This document shows positions 43,420-56,300 of a stretch of 64,000 nucleotides of DNA, in pieces (position 1 is the first letter of the stretch; every line of letters begins with the position of its first letter). The stretch comes from Nothophaeocryptopus gaeumannii (lineage: Eukaryota > Ascomycota > Dothideomycetes > Mycosphaerellales > Mycosphaerellaceae). A model generated the notes under the pieces. It was not told the origin of the DNA. It made no database searches and was given only the letters and a program-made list of their open reading frames with translations. Position numbers and translations under genes: made by a program. Location: contig JASISA010000036.1 in assembly GCA_031771865.1 (NCBI GenBank), positions 1,302,001 to 1,366,000 on the forward strand, read 5' to 3'.

Positions 43420-45432
43420 ATGAGTCTGTGGTTGAATCGATTTACCGACAGCTCTAGGGAACCTACGCCTTCTCCCACTCCAAACCGATCCTTCTCACCA
43501 GCACCGCGACGTTCCGTACAGCTTGGCCCATCAACACTCCCCCGTCGACCAGGCATCCAGCCGCGGACATCTTCGCTCTCGGTACAATCACTCGCCGGGT
43601 CAACAGACAGTCTTCCGGCTGCGGCGAGAGTACCCAATGGCTCAAACCTGAGGGGACAATTGGCAGGTAATACAGCCACCGATGGCACCGATCCATTGGA
43701 CACGCTTGAACATATCATTGGGGTAGCGAAGAGGTCAGGCGACGACGTGGAGAACGATCAGAATATCGATCATGAGAACAATGCTGCAAATATCGAATTT
43801 GGCGAGCTGAACCTAGCAGAGTATGCGAATGCTGCGGTAGAACCACCCTCAGGACAGCAGACCAGCGCGAAGAGTATTGCAGTAGCACAGGACTTCGAAC
43901 AGGAGAAAGACAAATTTGAAGATCTGCACCAGTCCATTATAGCTTGCGATCAAGTTCTGAACTCCGTGGAATCGTACTTGACCAGCTTTCGAGCGGAACT
44001 TGCGTCTGTCTCTTCTGAGATTGAGACGCTGCAGAATCGATCGTCGACACTGAACAACAAGCTCGAGAACAGAAGGGCTGTCGAGAAAGTGCTCGGCCCA
44101 GAAGTAGAGGCATTCAGCATCCCTCCAGGCGTTGTTCGAAAGCTAACTGAGGGTGCTGTTGACGACCAGTGGCTTAAGTCGCTGCAGGAACTGGAGAAAC
44201 GATCGCGATCAATAGACGCCAGAATCAAAGAGGGCAAAGACATCAAAGCTGCGCAAGATGCGAAGCCATTCATCAACGACGTATCCAACAAAGCAGTCGA
44301 ACGTATACGAGACTATGTCGTGGCGCAGATCAAGGCGTTGCGCTCTCCAAGCATCAATGCACAAGTCATTCAACAGAACAGTTTCCTCAAGTACAAAGAT
44401 GTATTCGCCTTCCTCTCGAACAAACAGCCGGGTCTGGCCGAGGAGATTTCCCAGGCGTACATGAACACCATGAAATGGTACTATCTGCATAATTTCACGC
44501 GATACAGGATCGCCTTGGAGAAATTGAGCGTTCATGTCATTGACCAGACGGAAATTATTGCCGCTGAAGGCGGTGTCAGGAGAGGAGGGAAGGCGAACGC
44601 GCCTCACGATGCCTTCTCTATCGGTCATCGAATGGACATACTCCGCGGGTCGAACGATGTAGCATTGCCTTCTTTTGCTGCCGAGGACGATAAAGGGACG
44701 CACTACTTGGAGGTACCTTTTCGAGCCATGAACTTGGCACTGATCGATAACGCGTGCGCGGAGTACTCCTTCCTGGCGGAATTCTTCTACAAGCAACCAT
44801 TCCATGCCACCAATCGAAAGTTCAACGAGATTTTCCAGCCTACATTCGAGTTGGGTCAGGCCTTGACGAAGCAGCTTATTGAGTCAACCTTGGATGCCTT
44901 GGGAGTTCTGACATGTGTTCGCCTGTCTCAGCACTTCGCCTTCGAGCTGCAACGGCGCAAGGTTCCTGTAGCTGAAGGCTATATCAACGGCACGAACATG
45001 CTGTTGTGGCCACGATTTCAGCAGATCATCGATGCCCATTGTGACTCAATCCGCAAGGCAACAGCGTCGCTTCCTGGGAAACCGGCGGGTTCTGCGCTGA
45101 GTTTGACCTCCTCGCCTTCGACGGCTCAGACCATGGCGCCCCATCCTCTGACGCAGCGCTTCGCGAACTTCCTGCAAGGCATACTTGCATTAAGCAGTGA
45201 GGCTGGGGATGACGAGCCGGTGTCAAACAGCTTGGGGAGGCTGCGAACTGAGTACGAGGCGTTCATCGTCAAGCTCAGCAAAGGCATCGCTGAGGCAAGG
45301 AAGCGGGAGAGGCTGCTGTACAACAACTATTCCCTGATCTATACAATTATTGGCGACACGGAAGGCAAGCTGGCGGATGAGAACCGTAATCACTTCGTAG
45401 ACCTTAGAGACGCACTAGGCACAGACTCATAA
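43420..45432 (+). CDS. vps52: Vps52/Sac2 subunit of the GARP/EARP tethering complex
   Basis: Single exon, 670 aa from the Met at 43420 (MSLWLNRFTDSSREP); the frame extends further upstream but that part overlaps the shared promoter. A disordered Ser/Pro N-terminus is followed by the Vps52 core: LNSVESYLTSFRAELASVSS, EIETLQNRSSTLNNKLENR, NAQVIQQNSFLKYKDVFAFL, NTMKWYYLHNFTRYRIALEK, DKGTHYLEVPFRAMNLALID, FAFELQRRKVPVAEGYINGT. GARP tethers endosome-derived vesicles at the trans-Golgi. The N-terminal coiled coil (about residues 155-240) mediates complex assembly in homologues. Confidence 0.94.
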   Translation: MSLWLNRFTDSSREPTPSPTPNRSFSPAPRRSVQLGPSTLPRRPGIQPRTSSLSVQSLAGSTDSLPAAARVPNGSNLRGQLAGNTATDGTDPLDTLEHIIGVAKRSGDDVENDQNIDHENNAANIEFGELNLAEYANAAVEPPSGQQTSAKSIAVAQDFEQEKDKFEDLHQSIIACDQVLNSVESYLTSFRAELASVSSEIETLQNRSSTLNNKLENRRAVEKVLGPEVEAFSIPPGVVRKLTEGAVDDQWLKSLQELEKRSRSIDARIKEGKDIKAAQDAKPFINDVSNKAVERIRDYVVAQIKALRSPSINAQVIQQNSFLKYKDVFAFLSNKQPGLAEEISQAYMNTMKWYYLHNFTRYRIALEKLSVHVIDQTEIIAAEGGVRRGGKANAPHDAFSIGHRMDILRGSNDVALPSFAAEDDKGTHYLEVPFRAMNLALIDNACAEYSFLAEFFYKQPFHATNRKFNEIFQPTFELGQALTKQLIESTLDALGVLTCVRLSQHFAFELQRRKVPVAEGYINGTNMLLWPRFQQIIDAHCDSIRKATASLPGKPAGSALSLTSSPSTAQTMAPHPLTQRFANFLQGILALSSEAGDDEPVSNSLGRLRTEYEAFIVKLSKGIAEARKRERLLYNNYSLIYTIIGDTEGKLADENRNHFVDLRDALGTDS

Positions 45433-45592
45433 TTGAACGACATGTGCTGCAGTAAGTGCAGCCTGAGGCATTCATGATGCGGCGGATCCCTTGGCGTGCA
45501 CGGGCCGCTTGCGCACTTCAAATCGCCTCATCGGCTTCAACTGCATCCAGTCGACACCAAGACCGTTGCACGTCACATCGAAGACCGTCAAG
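45433..45592. promoter_or_regulatory. ubiquitin-L40 promoter / 5' UTR
   Basis: Only 160 bp separates the vps52 stop from the first coding base of ubiquitin-L40, so the promoter and 5' UTR of a very highly expressed gene must fit here or inside the vps52 3' end. Confidence 0.4.
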
Positions 45593-46264
<672 letters not shown>

Positions 46265-46545
46265 ACGACTCGTTCACGGATGCTTGCAAGATGCTGGAGT
46301 TGTGGTGGTGCTTGTGGGTTGCGGAAGGAGTGGAACTACTGAGACTGCTGAAACTGAACTGCGCTTCTTGGGCTTGTAGATCAGAGTAGCATGTCACACA
46401 ACGGGCGAATGACAGCACGAACGCATAACACAGGCGTCGAGTTTGCTCCTTCTACCTGCCATCACAGGCTCTTCACGGGCCGTGTCACGATTCAGACGAC
46501 TTAGACAAGACAGCAAGCAAGCAATGCAGCATTTTTGGAGCAAAA
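46265..46545. other. convergent intergenic
   Basis: 3' flanks of ubiquitin-L40 and PPT1; no gene seen. Confidence 0.4.
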
Positions 46546-47685
46546 CTACAGATACTCTTTTCGGATTGGAGCCCCGTCCCTCGCCCATTCCACCACGCGA
46601 TCCCACAATCTTGCATCCGCTGGCCACGTGCTGCTATGCCTGAAACTGAAGTCTCTCAGCTGTCCGGGCTGAAAATGGAAACGGTCGGGTTCGTCGGCAC
46701 CAAAGTACTCGCGGAATGTCTTGGCCAGGATCTCCTCTTCCAGCTGCATATGGTCCCCAGGATGCTCTTTGAACACCAACGCGCCGTTCTCGTCCAACTT
46801 CTTCAGTCCGATCCAGTCCTCCTCATACAACTCCCTCTGCTTCAATGGCGTCACTTCCCCAGACGTCGCGTTCACCTCTGCAAACCATCCACTCTCCTTT
46901 GGAATCACAGTCGTATCGTTCGCGAAAAGAAACATGACAAACTTGTCCAGCGTGCTCAGTCTCTCCGCGTACGTCGTATTCTTGACCTTCCTCTCATTAT
47001 TCACATCCGCAATGAAATTGCTATGCTCCAGATACTCTTTACTCGGTAATCCCGTACTCTCATTCACAGTCCGGTAGTACTGCGCCGGCACAACTCTTGA
47101 TTGCACGTAATCCGTCCACGCATTCCCCTTGATCAGAGCTAATGCACCTTTACACACGAAATCGAATGTCCCGCATTGTTTAATCTCCCCAATGCCGTTA
47201 TGTTGACTTCCGAATGTTACCAGACTGCGGATCTGCACGGCGTCGCATCTTTGGACCAGACCGCGGAGGAACTGTCCGCCTTGAGAGAAACCCAATGCAT
47301 CGACTCTGCCTTTATCCCTGGAAGCATTGGTATTTGCGGCTGAGATAGCACTCTGCAACTCTTCATCTCCTCTTAAATCCTCGCACACCTGCTCGATCTG
47401 CTCTGTTACGTTTCCGAGAAAAGTGGCGCTTCGGTCTTGACCACCATCTTCGTCGAGCCGGACATAGTAGACGTACGTGCCGGGGTTGATTTTGGTCGCG
47501 AGATCACCGACGGATTGCAGACCTTCTGCATCGTAGCGGTCGCCTAGGCCGTGCCAGATCAGGAGTGGGAGTGGTCTCTGCTGTGATTCTTGTTTGCGGA
47601 AAGATGGGAGGGCGGAGGCGGAGGCGGAGGCGTAGGCTAGGAGGGTGAGGGTCGTTGGAAGGGTGAGGAGATTGCGAAGCTTCAT
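46546..47685 (-). CDS. Palmitoyl-protein thioesterase (PPT1-like)
   Basis: Single exon, 379 aa. The N-terminus is a signal peptide (MKLRNLLTLPTTLTLLAYAS). The lipase-like fold shows LLIWHGLGDR near the start, the nucleophile elbow GFSQGGQ (Ser134), Asp257 in FANDTTVIPKESGWF and His312 in HPGDHMQL, the complete catalytic triad. The enzyme removes fatty acyl groups from cysteines of proteins in the vacuole/lysosome. Several Asn-X-Ser/Thr glycosylation sites are present. The C-terminal ~50 residues after EYFGADEP exceed the animal enzyme; a small unseen intron there is possible but the frame is open. Confidence 0.94.
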   Translation of the reverse strand: MKLRNLLTLPTTLTLLAYASASASALPSFRKQESQQRPLPLLIWHGLGDRYDAEGLQSVGDLATKINPGTYVYYVRLDEDGGQDRSATFLGNVTEQIEQVCEDLRGDEELQSAISAANTNASRDKGRVDALGFSQGGQFLRGLVQRCDAVQIRSLVTFGSQHNGIGEIKQCGTFDFVCKGALALIKGNAWTDYVQSRVVPAQYYRTVNESTGLPSKEYLEHSNFIADVNNERKVKNTTYAERLSTLDKFVMFLFANDTTVIPKESGWFAEVNATSGEVTPLKQRELYEEDWIGLKKLDENGALVFKEHPGDHMQLEEEILAKTFREYFGADEPDRFHFQPGQLRDFSFRHSSTWPADARLWDRVVEWARDGAPIRKEYL

Positions 47686-48416
47686 GGCAGGTGCTCCAAT
47701 GGGTCGTGATGGTCGGAGTTTGAGTGTAAAATGAGTTGTGTTGGATGCGACTGGAAGCCTGGAGATCGACTGCGTCGTCGAAGACCCAGCTTCGATATTC
47801 TGGCCGCTGATTGGTAAAATATCAATGAGCGCTAGCGCGGGTCACTCCGAGGAGGGCAAGCGGCAACCCAACACATTGGGAAAGCGCGAGGAGGGGCAAT
47901 TTGGCGACGTCACCTTATCATCTTCCGGACAAAGCCCCGTCGCCTAGGCCACGAGTTGATGTGAGAGGTGAGATGCGACAGGACCAGGAGATCACTTCAT
48001 CAAAACAAACACGTCTTGCATTTGCGCTCCCTTCGGCATCTGCTTCTACACCAGTCTCCGACCATCTGTTGCAGCGTACAGCGTATCTCGACCTCAATGC
48101 GACGCCCTTTTCGAGAACATATCCGCGACACGCCGACCATACAGCAAAATCGCTCGCTTGCTCGCTTTCACACCGCCAGTGATGCGACGACAGACCCTCA
48201 AACCCGCCTTTCCTCAGAAATTACTGCGCCTCTATAACGCCTTTTGATATGCAGTGTACGCTGAAGGGAATCAGATGCTGGCCGTCGTAGCCAACGTTCT
48301 TTCGCTATGCAGGGGAATCCGAATCGACACAGAACGAGAAGGACACAGAGGCACAAAAATGCTCGTTATCATGCGCTGGATCAGAGCGTGTCATTTGCAT
48401 CGTGAATATGATCCAT
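47686..48416. other. intergenic, PPT1 promoter / FHA gene 3' flank
   Basis: No gene supported. Confidence 0.4.
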
Positions 48417-49993
48417 TTAGAAGCGAGGACGCTTCCAGTAGTATTGCTAACGGGCTTTGTCAGTAATGCGATGGGTATGGTGGAGAGCAGTGGACATACC
48501 TTGTGCTGCTTACGCGCAGCGCGGATGCTGGTCTTGCCCAGACTCTGGGTGACAGTGTCGCGACGGTTGGCATCTGTGTCCATCTCGGGAACATAATAGA
48601 ACTCGCTCTCTAGCAGCTTGCCGGCAGCGTCTTTCCCCTCGCGGCTGATTTCACCAACACAGGCGATGCCATCGAGAATCGTCTTCAGCTCCGACGCCGT
48701 CATGACCTCGCGGTTCTCATGATCAGAGGGTTTTGCCATGGCGCCGCGAAGCTCAGAAGGGAGATTGCTGTGGATGGTCGATAGTGGCAGTGAGTGGATG
48801 CGAGAGAATGCAAGCTGGTTGATGACATGGTTCTTGACCGGCGACGGGTTGAATGTCGGCGCTGATATGCTGCGGCCGGGGGATTGAGCCGACTTGAGCG
48901 GCTTACGCTTGCGCTCAGGAGAGCTCGACGTGAACGATTCGAATCGTGTCATGAGGTTTTCGCCGAATGGACCGAACGAAAGCACGATAGGATCATTCTC
49001 CTCATCATGCTCAGAGAATTCCTCTTGCTCTGAAGCGAAGCTGGCCTGAGACTGTTGGAGACTCTTGGGAGCAGAGACGGTACGCTTGGGCGTGGGTGTG
49101 CCATCACAAGCTGGTGGCTCTGGGGTTGGGTCATGCGGAGCATCCTCCTCAGAGTCGTTGTCTTGATAGACCTGGACCGGCTGTTCAGGTTCGGCACGGA
49201 AGGTGGATGTGAAGGTGGCAGCAACACTCATGCCCGGCGTTGGCGATACTGGAGATTCTGGACGCGGCGGCAGCATCATAGGTGGACTGGATCCAAAATC
49301 ATGTGCCGCAGCAACACGGGTGTGGGAAGGTGAAGCCTGAGGCCAAGGCGATCTCGACTCAACTGAGGGCGGGTCACGCGACTCCTCTTTCGGCCACGCG
49401 AGCATCACACGCGTGTCTTGGATATCAACCATGATGGAAGCGATTGGCTTGTCCGACACGAAGATATCCCCCTTTGGCAAGTCCCTGATCTGGCCTCCAC
49501 AATGCACTTTTGTTCCATTCCAACCCATGCACTCCACCTCGACTCTGCCACTCGGATATGCCTCTTCTGGAACGTGATATGATGCACGTACGTGAACGCG
49601 TGAGATGTGTCGGTTGGCGGGTAGCTGGTAGTCTGAAGAGTTGCTGGAGCGTCCCAGGAGCAATGACTCGCCATTTGATGGCAGACTCAAGGTTGGCACG
49701 TCGGCCAATACAGCGCGTTCTGAAAGAGCTGAGAAAGTCCGGTTGAGACCCGGACGCGTCAAACGCGATGGGGATGAGGATGGCAGGATACCAGTTGATG
49801 ATGTCGGCACGGGAGTAGGGTAATACTTCCGGTCATCTACGACCTCGTCGAACTTGCGTTTGGCTGGGCGTGGGAGGCCGGGCGAGGAAGAGAAGGGTTC
49901 GAAGGCCGGCAGCAGTGACGGACGCGCTTTCAAGGCATCGATTGCTTCGGTCGATGGCAATGCCTGCTTGGCTGAGCTGGCAGGAGTATCCAT
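48417..49993 (-). CDS. FHA-domain regulator, TOS4/PLM2-like
   Basis: Two exons on the minus strand (48500-49993, 48417-48446), 507 aa; the second exon adds only QYYWKRPRF. The FHA domain is at about residues 100-200 (LLLGRSSNSSDYQLPANRHISRVHVRASY, with the phosphothreonine-binding Arg, Ser-Arg-His region). Around it is disordered sequence rich in SP/TP sites and a basic KRK patch (PAKRKFDE). The C-terminal helix region is conserved (LKTILDGIACVGEISREGKDAAGKLLESEFYYVPEMD). Yeast Tos4 and Plm2 are G1/S and DNA-damage-linked chromatin regulators. The orthology is inferred from architecture. The unspliced frame would give a wrong 54-residue tail. Confidence 0.87.
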
Positions 49994-51205
49994 TGTGTCT
50001 GCAGTCTGTAGGAACGCGAGACCCAGTCACGTCAGACGTGCAGGTGCAGCAGATTTTCAAGGCTGAGGTGTGAGGTGCCCCGCCTGATATTGGCGTGTAG
50101 CGACGCGTGTAGCGTGTTGTAGAGAGTTACTGTTGGTAAGTAGTGATGCTCATGGTACAGGAAGATGAGAGGAAGGAGAACGAGGTGGAAGAAGGTCGTC
50201 GGCGGCGGCCGTGTCGAAGAATGAACTTCAATGAAGGAATTCAGAGGTAGGCCAGGTCGCGTTTCGCGAGGGCCGTGCGTCCGCGCGAATGCAAGCGAAG
50301 AGCACCCGACCGTTGGCCTCGGCGGCATTGAGCAATCGACACTCTGCGAAAGCTCAGCAACAGCAGAAATACATTTTGAAATGCAGTTTGCCTACCCTCT
50401 CACGAATTGTCGCGTATTGAATGAGTACATCGCCATACAATGAGTTCGTATGTTGCTCATCTCCATTGATGTTCCAGTTGTTCACCCAAAGTTTTAAGTT
50501 CGCAGTGGGGCAATGACATGCCTGTCAACTGTGACTGTGTTCTAGCGTGACACAGCGCGTCTTCGATTCGAATGGCTGGGAGCTGCATTTCTCCAAAGAC
50601 CTTCCCATCGACGCGTGCATTGGCTCGAGCCGCCATCGTGTCCCTCTTCGCCGGCACGAGCAAGAAGTCGGTCTGACATTGTTCTGTCCTTCCGTGCCAG
50701 ACCGTCTGAGCCCGAGTAACTTCAAGCTGCTGCTTCCCGGGCGAAAAGGCAGACTTCCGCTTCTTCCCAAGACGAGCTGCAGTCCAGATCTCCCCAATTG
50801 GAACTGTGCAACCACCATATGTCACGCATTGAGGGAGACGGTGACGACTCGGCGGTTGCCAGACGCGAGGTGGCTGTTGGTCGTGAGCTGGCTGCATATA
50901 ATTGCCGTGCGGGTGCGGTTTGCGTACGACGGCGCCGCTGATCAAAGGGATTCCGTTTCCGAGCTGGAGTACCGTCGGCCGCATGATGAAATGGTGTACT
51001 AGATTTGTTTAAGGAAGCAAAACGCATACCAGAAGATGGGGTGAGGTCAATCAGTCGTACCTTCCGATTTTCGAAATTCTGCGCTTTCCATAATACGCGC
51101 CTGCCATTCCTCTCCCAGCTGAGGACGGTCCACAGTATCCAACATCGATTTTATCTCTGGCAAGCAAAGACCTTTCGAGCTCTCGAAGCTGGATTGCATC
51201 GCAAC
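49994..51205. other. divergent intergenic, FHA gene / SDR
   Basis: About 1.2 kb. Two mid-sized ORFs overlap on opposite strands (50457-50984 minus, 50547-51002 plus); neither resembles a known family or has a clear gene context. Treated as non-coding. Confidence 0.4.
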
Positions 51206-52225
51206 ATGTCCTGGATCGACTTCTTCTACTCGTGCTACTTCATCCCAAAGCCGAACTTGACGGAAGACAACTTGCCTGACCAGACTGGAAGAGTATTCAT
51301 CGTTACTGGCGGCTATGCTGGAGTGGGTAGAGAGCTAAGCAGTGTCTTGTACCAACGCCATGGAACAGTCTATATCGCCGGCAGATCGGAAGGTAAAGCA
51401 GACAGGGCCATGGCTGAGATCAAAAGCCAGAACCCTCAATCGGATGGAAGGCTGGAGTTCTTGCTCTTAGACCTGGCAGACTTGACGACGATCAGAGCTT
51501 CTGTTGACAATTTCCTCAAAAGGGAAAGCAGGCTCGATGTTCTCACGAATAATGCTGGTGTTATGCAACCACCCATCGGTTCAGTCACGCCCCAGAATCA
51601 TGAGCTGCAGATGGGCACCAATGTTCTTGGCCATTACCTTTTCACTATCCTCTTGACACCGTTGCTCGAGAGAACAGCCCGAAACTCACCTCCAAATACA
51701 GTTCGTGTCAACTGGGCAAGCTCTCTGGCAACCTTTCTGGCGCCCAAACACGGCATGTGAGTCTACACATCCCCACGGCTGTTGATTTGTCTCATCGCTG
51801 ACATGAAACGCAGCCACTGGAACCTGGCAACAGACTCTCCTGTAGTCAACGACAACAGACTGATGGACTATCAACAGTCCAAAGTTGGAAACATTTGGCT
51901 CGCTCGCGAGTATCAACACCGCATCGGCGACAGAGCTGGCATTGTCAGCCATGCTTTCAATCCAGGTAATCTGTATTCCGAGCTGCAGCGCCATACTAAC
52001 GCAGACTGGTTCATGTGGACAATCACTCGCCTACTTGCTTATCCTGCGAAGATGGGTGCTTACACCGAACTCTGGGCGGGATGGAGCGATGAAGCTGGGA
52101 AGGATAGGAATGGTTACATCGGGCCGTGGGGAAGATGGGTGCTTCTCAGAAAGGACATCGAAGACAGTATGTTGCAACCGAAACTCTGGGATTGGTGCGA
52201 GAAGGAGACAAGGGAGTTTATGTGA
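51206..52225 (+). CDS. Short-chain dehydrogenase/reductase, retinol-dehydrogenase-like
   Basis: Two exons (51206-51756, 51814-52225) around a 57-nt intron (GTGAGT, GCTGAC branch, CGCAG); 320 aa. The cofactor loop is TGGYAGVGREL, NNAG occurs at NNAGVMQPPIG, and the catalytic pair is YQQSK. The N-terminus (MSWIDFFYSCYFIPKPNLTEDNLPDQTGRV) matches a widespread fungal subclass of WW-domain-oxidoreductase/retinol-dehydrogenase-like SDRs of unknown substrate. The frame extends upstream to 51005 but the Met at 51206 fits the family start. Confidence 0.92.
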
Positions 52226-53393
52226 TTTGGGTTTGGAATCTGAAGCCGGATGGATGTTTTGTCGTACTGATTCGAAAGCATACCTCCTACAACTACTGGA
52301 CCGTTGAATTGTGTATGTGCCCACTTTGATGGTATGAAACACGGTACAGAGCATCAGTCGAGGCTAGATCTTCTCTCTCTTTCTTCCTTTGGACGTTGTT
52401 GGCCCGGATATCGAGCCTCGCACCCTGATGACAATGCCCAACCAACCCACTTGACGATTCCGAGTCATGACCAGCATCAACGCACCACCATGCATATGCA
52501 GTAGCCTCTCCGACTCTCAAGCAAGCTTTCATGCCCAACCAACCCATTCCTAACAACCAGGTGTATGTATAAGACAGAGATATTATACGTACACCTGGTT
52601 GCCACGCACAATCCATCAGGAGTATCGAGTATTTTGCAAAACACCGGACCGGGTTTCAACGACGTGGACTACTGCATGCGCCGGTGTTGTGATGTTTATT
52701 ATTACTATTGCATAAACGCTTCCCGGGTTGTTTGTCGTTGTCGTTGTTGTTGTTGACGTCAGGCTATATACTCTACTGTGATGCAAGTGCATTCATTCCA
52801 CTTACTTCTGCTATTGCATCCAGATGCATACAGTAGCTTGAACGAGTGACTGACTGCATACATCTGGTTGTCTGTCAGTCTTATTGCATGAGGTCCTACA
52901 TGTATGGTGACAGTCGTGAGTGTGGAGGAATGTATCGGATGGTTGATGGGCTGCCCTAATGGGGAAATGCAATGCGGATGCATCGTGGATCGGGTTCGCA
53001 GATGTACTTGTGGTGGGAGATGTGTCGGTTTTTGGCTGGGCGTAAGATGGAGCCTCGTTGTGGTCAGCAATCCAGGCAAGATGATAATGATTGTTCGCAT
53101 TTTCGACGGAGATCAAAGTGGGAAGCGGTTGTCTTTAGTAGTAGATATGGATGCATTTGTGCGTGCGATATTAGAAACTATAGTTTGGAGATCTCGCAGT
53201 ACCCTGCCTTCTCCGACCATCAAATTGGGTATCATTCCAGGAGCCTCAAGTCATACAAGCAGTCAAATAATGATTTACCGAAACGCCTCTCCATCATCGT
53301 ACATAGCAGAGGCATATTCGTTCAGTCTGGGTATCTTTCCGGCGATAATGATACAATGACGACAAGGAAAATATCGTGAGTGAGTGCAAGGCT
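52226..53393. other. convergent intergenic
   Basis: No gene. Contains a (GTT/GTC)n tract near 52728-52756. Short overlapping ORFs are unconvincing. Confidence 0.4.
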
Positions 53394-56300
53394 TCAAGAG
53401 ACTTGAATGCCTAGCCCAAGGCTTTTTGGGGGGCTGTTGCTCCTATGCCCTTCAGAAGTCTCCCCAATCGCAAGACCAATGGGCGTTCCACTACGCAGAT
53501 AAAGTGGAGGTCCTTCTTGCCTACTAGGTGGTCGCGAGATGGTGGGAATTTCGGGTAGTGGAGCAGACGGCGGAGGAGCTGGTGGTCCCAGATAGGCCGC
53601 TGGAATGCCCAGATCCAGCTCTGGCAATGGGGCCGACGTTGGCGATCTTGAAAGGCGCGTTCTTATCCGAGAGGCGGGACGGAAGGTCGAGCTGCCGTAT
53701 TTGAATGGCGATGCAGGTCTTGATGGGAGCGGCTTTGGCTGATCCAGAGCTTCGTCAGTGGTCCTGAAAGTGCTGAAATTGATCGTCTCGCCTCCAGATG
53801 GGGCGTTCCGATGAACGGTTTGCATGGTCGCGAGCGAGCGTGACGGCTTCAGGGATCGAATAGGGGCAGTCGTGACATTGCGAACCGCATTGTTGACGGA
53901 TGCGAGAAAAGGCGCATGGTCGGAACGAACCTGGAGCGAAGCCGGCCGCCTTAAGCTGCCGCTGACTGCTTGACCAGGAGGTCCTGAAGGCATGCCAGGC
54001 GACAGAGACGGGGAGCGAGTCCTCTGACCCTCCTGGACCAAGGTCGGCGGTGGCGGTGGAAGAGGCTTTGGGGCCGGAAACAACGAGAGCCGTGCAGACG
54101 GCGTTCGTTGTACTGGCTCAGCAGTAGTCGATGCAGTCGTGTTGCTGGTAGCATGCGCATGAAAGAGTGACTCAGCAGCCGACAGGGCCGTCGACTGGAC
54201 CTTAGCTAGGAGCGTCGTTGCAGCAGGGACAGGCGATAGAACCCGAGTGTCGTTGCCAGCTGATACAGACGGACGCTTGGCAGCCGGGGGTGGAAAGCTC
54301 GAATCGCCGACATTGACTCTGAGCGGGAGACTGAACGACTGAGAGGTGCTTCTTAGGGGTCGCCCACTCCACATGGAGGTAGATGTGACCGAGGGTGCGG
54401 ATGGAGCACTCTGTCCGCTGCTGGACAAAGGCTTGTTTGTCCAAGTCAATGGGTTTGGCAAATCCCCTAGAAAGGACTCCGGTCTCTCATCAGCATTTGC
54501 CATAGGCGGCGACGACATGTTGTCATCTCCTTCACCAGTGTCCATGACCTTGAAATTTGGTACGCTTTGAGCGGGGGATAGCCCCTTCTTTCCAACGTCG
54601 CGACCGAGCACAGGAGATTCAGCAAGAGCCTCAATAAGCTTGTGTTTGTACTGGCCGGCCACGCTCAGCGGCTTCCCGCCTTGCTGGATGGGGTCGATCT
54701 TCACAGCAAGCGGAGCAGCTGACCGTCGTTTGGCAAGATTGTAGGACGACAGAGTGCGAAATGCCGGTTGAGCGCCAGGGGACTCTTGTTGTGTTTCCAG
54801 GATCTCTTTTACTGGCTCAGAAGGAGGTGTCGAGGTCATTGAATTTGTACGCGATGCCGTCGAGGCTGCTGTCGTTGCGAAGGTAGACGCATGCGAGATC
54901 CGAGCACTGTCTCTCAGTTTGTCGAGCTTTTGCTGGTCGATTGAGGCGGCAGTGGATGAGCTCACGGATGGCGTTTCCGAAGCAGCTCGCGGCCTTAATG
55001 CAATGTCCTGATTATCCATTGTTGCGTGTACATCCTCATTCGTTCCCTCTTGCTTCGCTTGCTCATGCCCGGCGGAGTCTGCTTGATCGGTCTTGACGTC
55101 AATCGGAGGCGTGAACAATCCTTTCTCTTGCACAGGCGATGTTACGCTCGCCACGGTACTGTTCCGCTTGATCTGGTATCTGTGACTCAAACTTGGCGTT
55201 TTTCTGAGATCAAGCTTCGGTGGCTCGCCTGTGCGTGGACGAGTCGTAGAAGAATCTGAGCGAGCTCGCTTGCCACCATGCCGTTCAATTTCCTCTCGAA
55301 TAGTAGTCATCCAGTCGAGCATTTCTGCGCTTCCCGACATGACCATAAGGAGATTGGATGCAGTCTTCCTCGTCGGCTGACCGCGAAGGCTTAGTTTAGA
55401 GAAGATAGACTGCGAACTGGTCATAATGGTGCCCATTTGGTCCACGGCTTGAGCGACTTGGAGAACATGATGTCTTCCCGGGATTAAGTCGCTTGCATAC
55501 GCTGCCGAATCCTTGCCCAGTTGCAGCATTCTTTCAGGTGTTCGGTCGCTTGGTCCATGCTCAGTATACTGCAACAGATAGCCAGAAGTAACCAGAACGA
55601 ATATCTTCTTTTGGGTGTGTGATGCGGAAATCGAACCGGTAGGATTAGGTCTGACATGAGACTTGACGGTCATTCGTGATTCCATGCTTTCTCGATTTCC
55701 AGGTGCTTGAAGAGCTTGGATATCGGTGCCCGGTGCGAAAAGGTTGGGACCGATAGTACCGCGCTTCGGCTTTTGTAGCACCATCTCAGGAGCTGCGGCG
55801 GTAGAGACCTCGAATGTGCCATGTTTGATGGCTTGCGGCCAGACCTGGAATAGAGGTGGCTCGAACAGCTTCGCTCGGGTTTCTCCTCGAAGGGAGGACA
55901 GCGACTCCTTCGAAATCAGCCTTGGCCGGACAGTGTACGATTTAGACGTCGTTGGTCGAGCAGAGACATGCTGGGCGCTGAGGTCCTGTTTCGTTTTCGT
56001 GGGCACAGGTCCGACGGTGGAGTGAGAACAAGGAATGTCCAACCCCGGTTCAGCATATCCTCGAGACCTCTCGACCTTTGGCTTGCTAAAGAAATTAAAG
56101 AGCGACATTCTCGGTGTCCGCGGCCGCAAGTATTCTTCAGGTCGGCCAGCGTTGGGAAGGTTTAGAAGTGGGAGAGGAGGGACGGCATGTTGACGTTCCA
56201 AAAGCTCCCCGGGGCGCGTTCGAAGACTCTTCTTCTTTTGCAAAGCAGGAAGAGCAGAAGAAACAGGTACAGGGCTCGAGGGCTGCGGCCCGTGGGAGAA

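Noticed and set aside
50457..51002. Overlapping ORFs of 175 and 151 codons on opposite strands
   Set aside because: Neither shows conserved motifs; mutual antisense overlap suggests chance.
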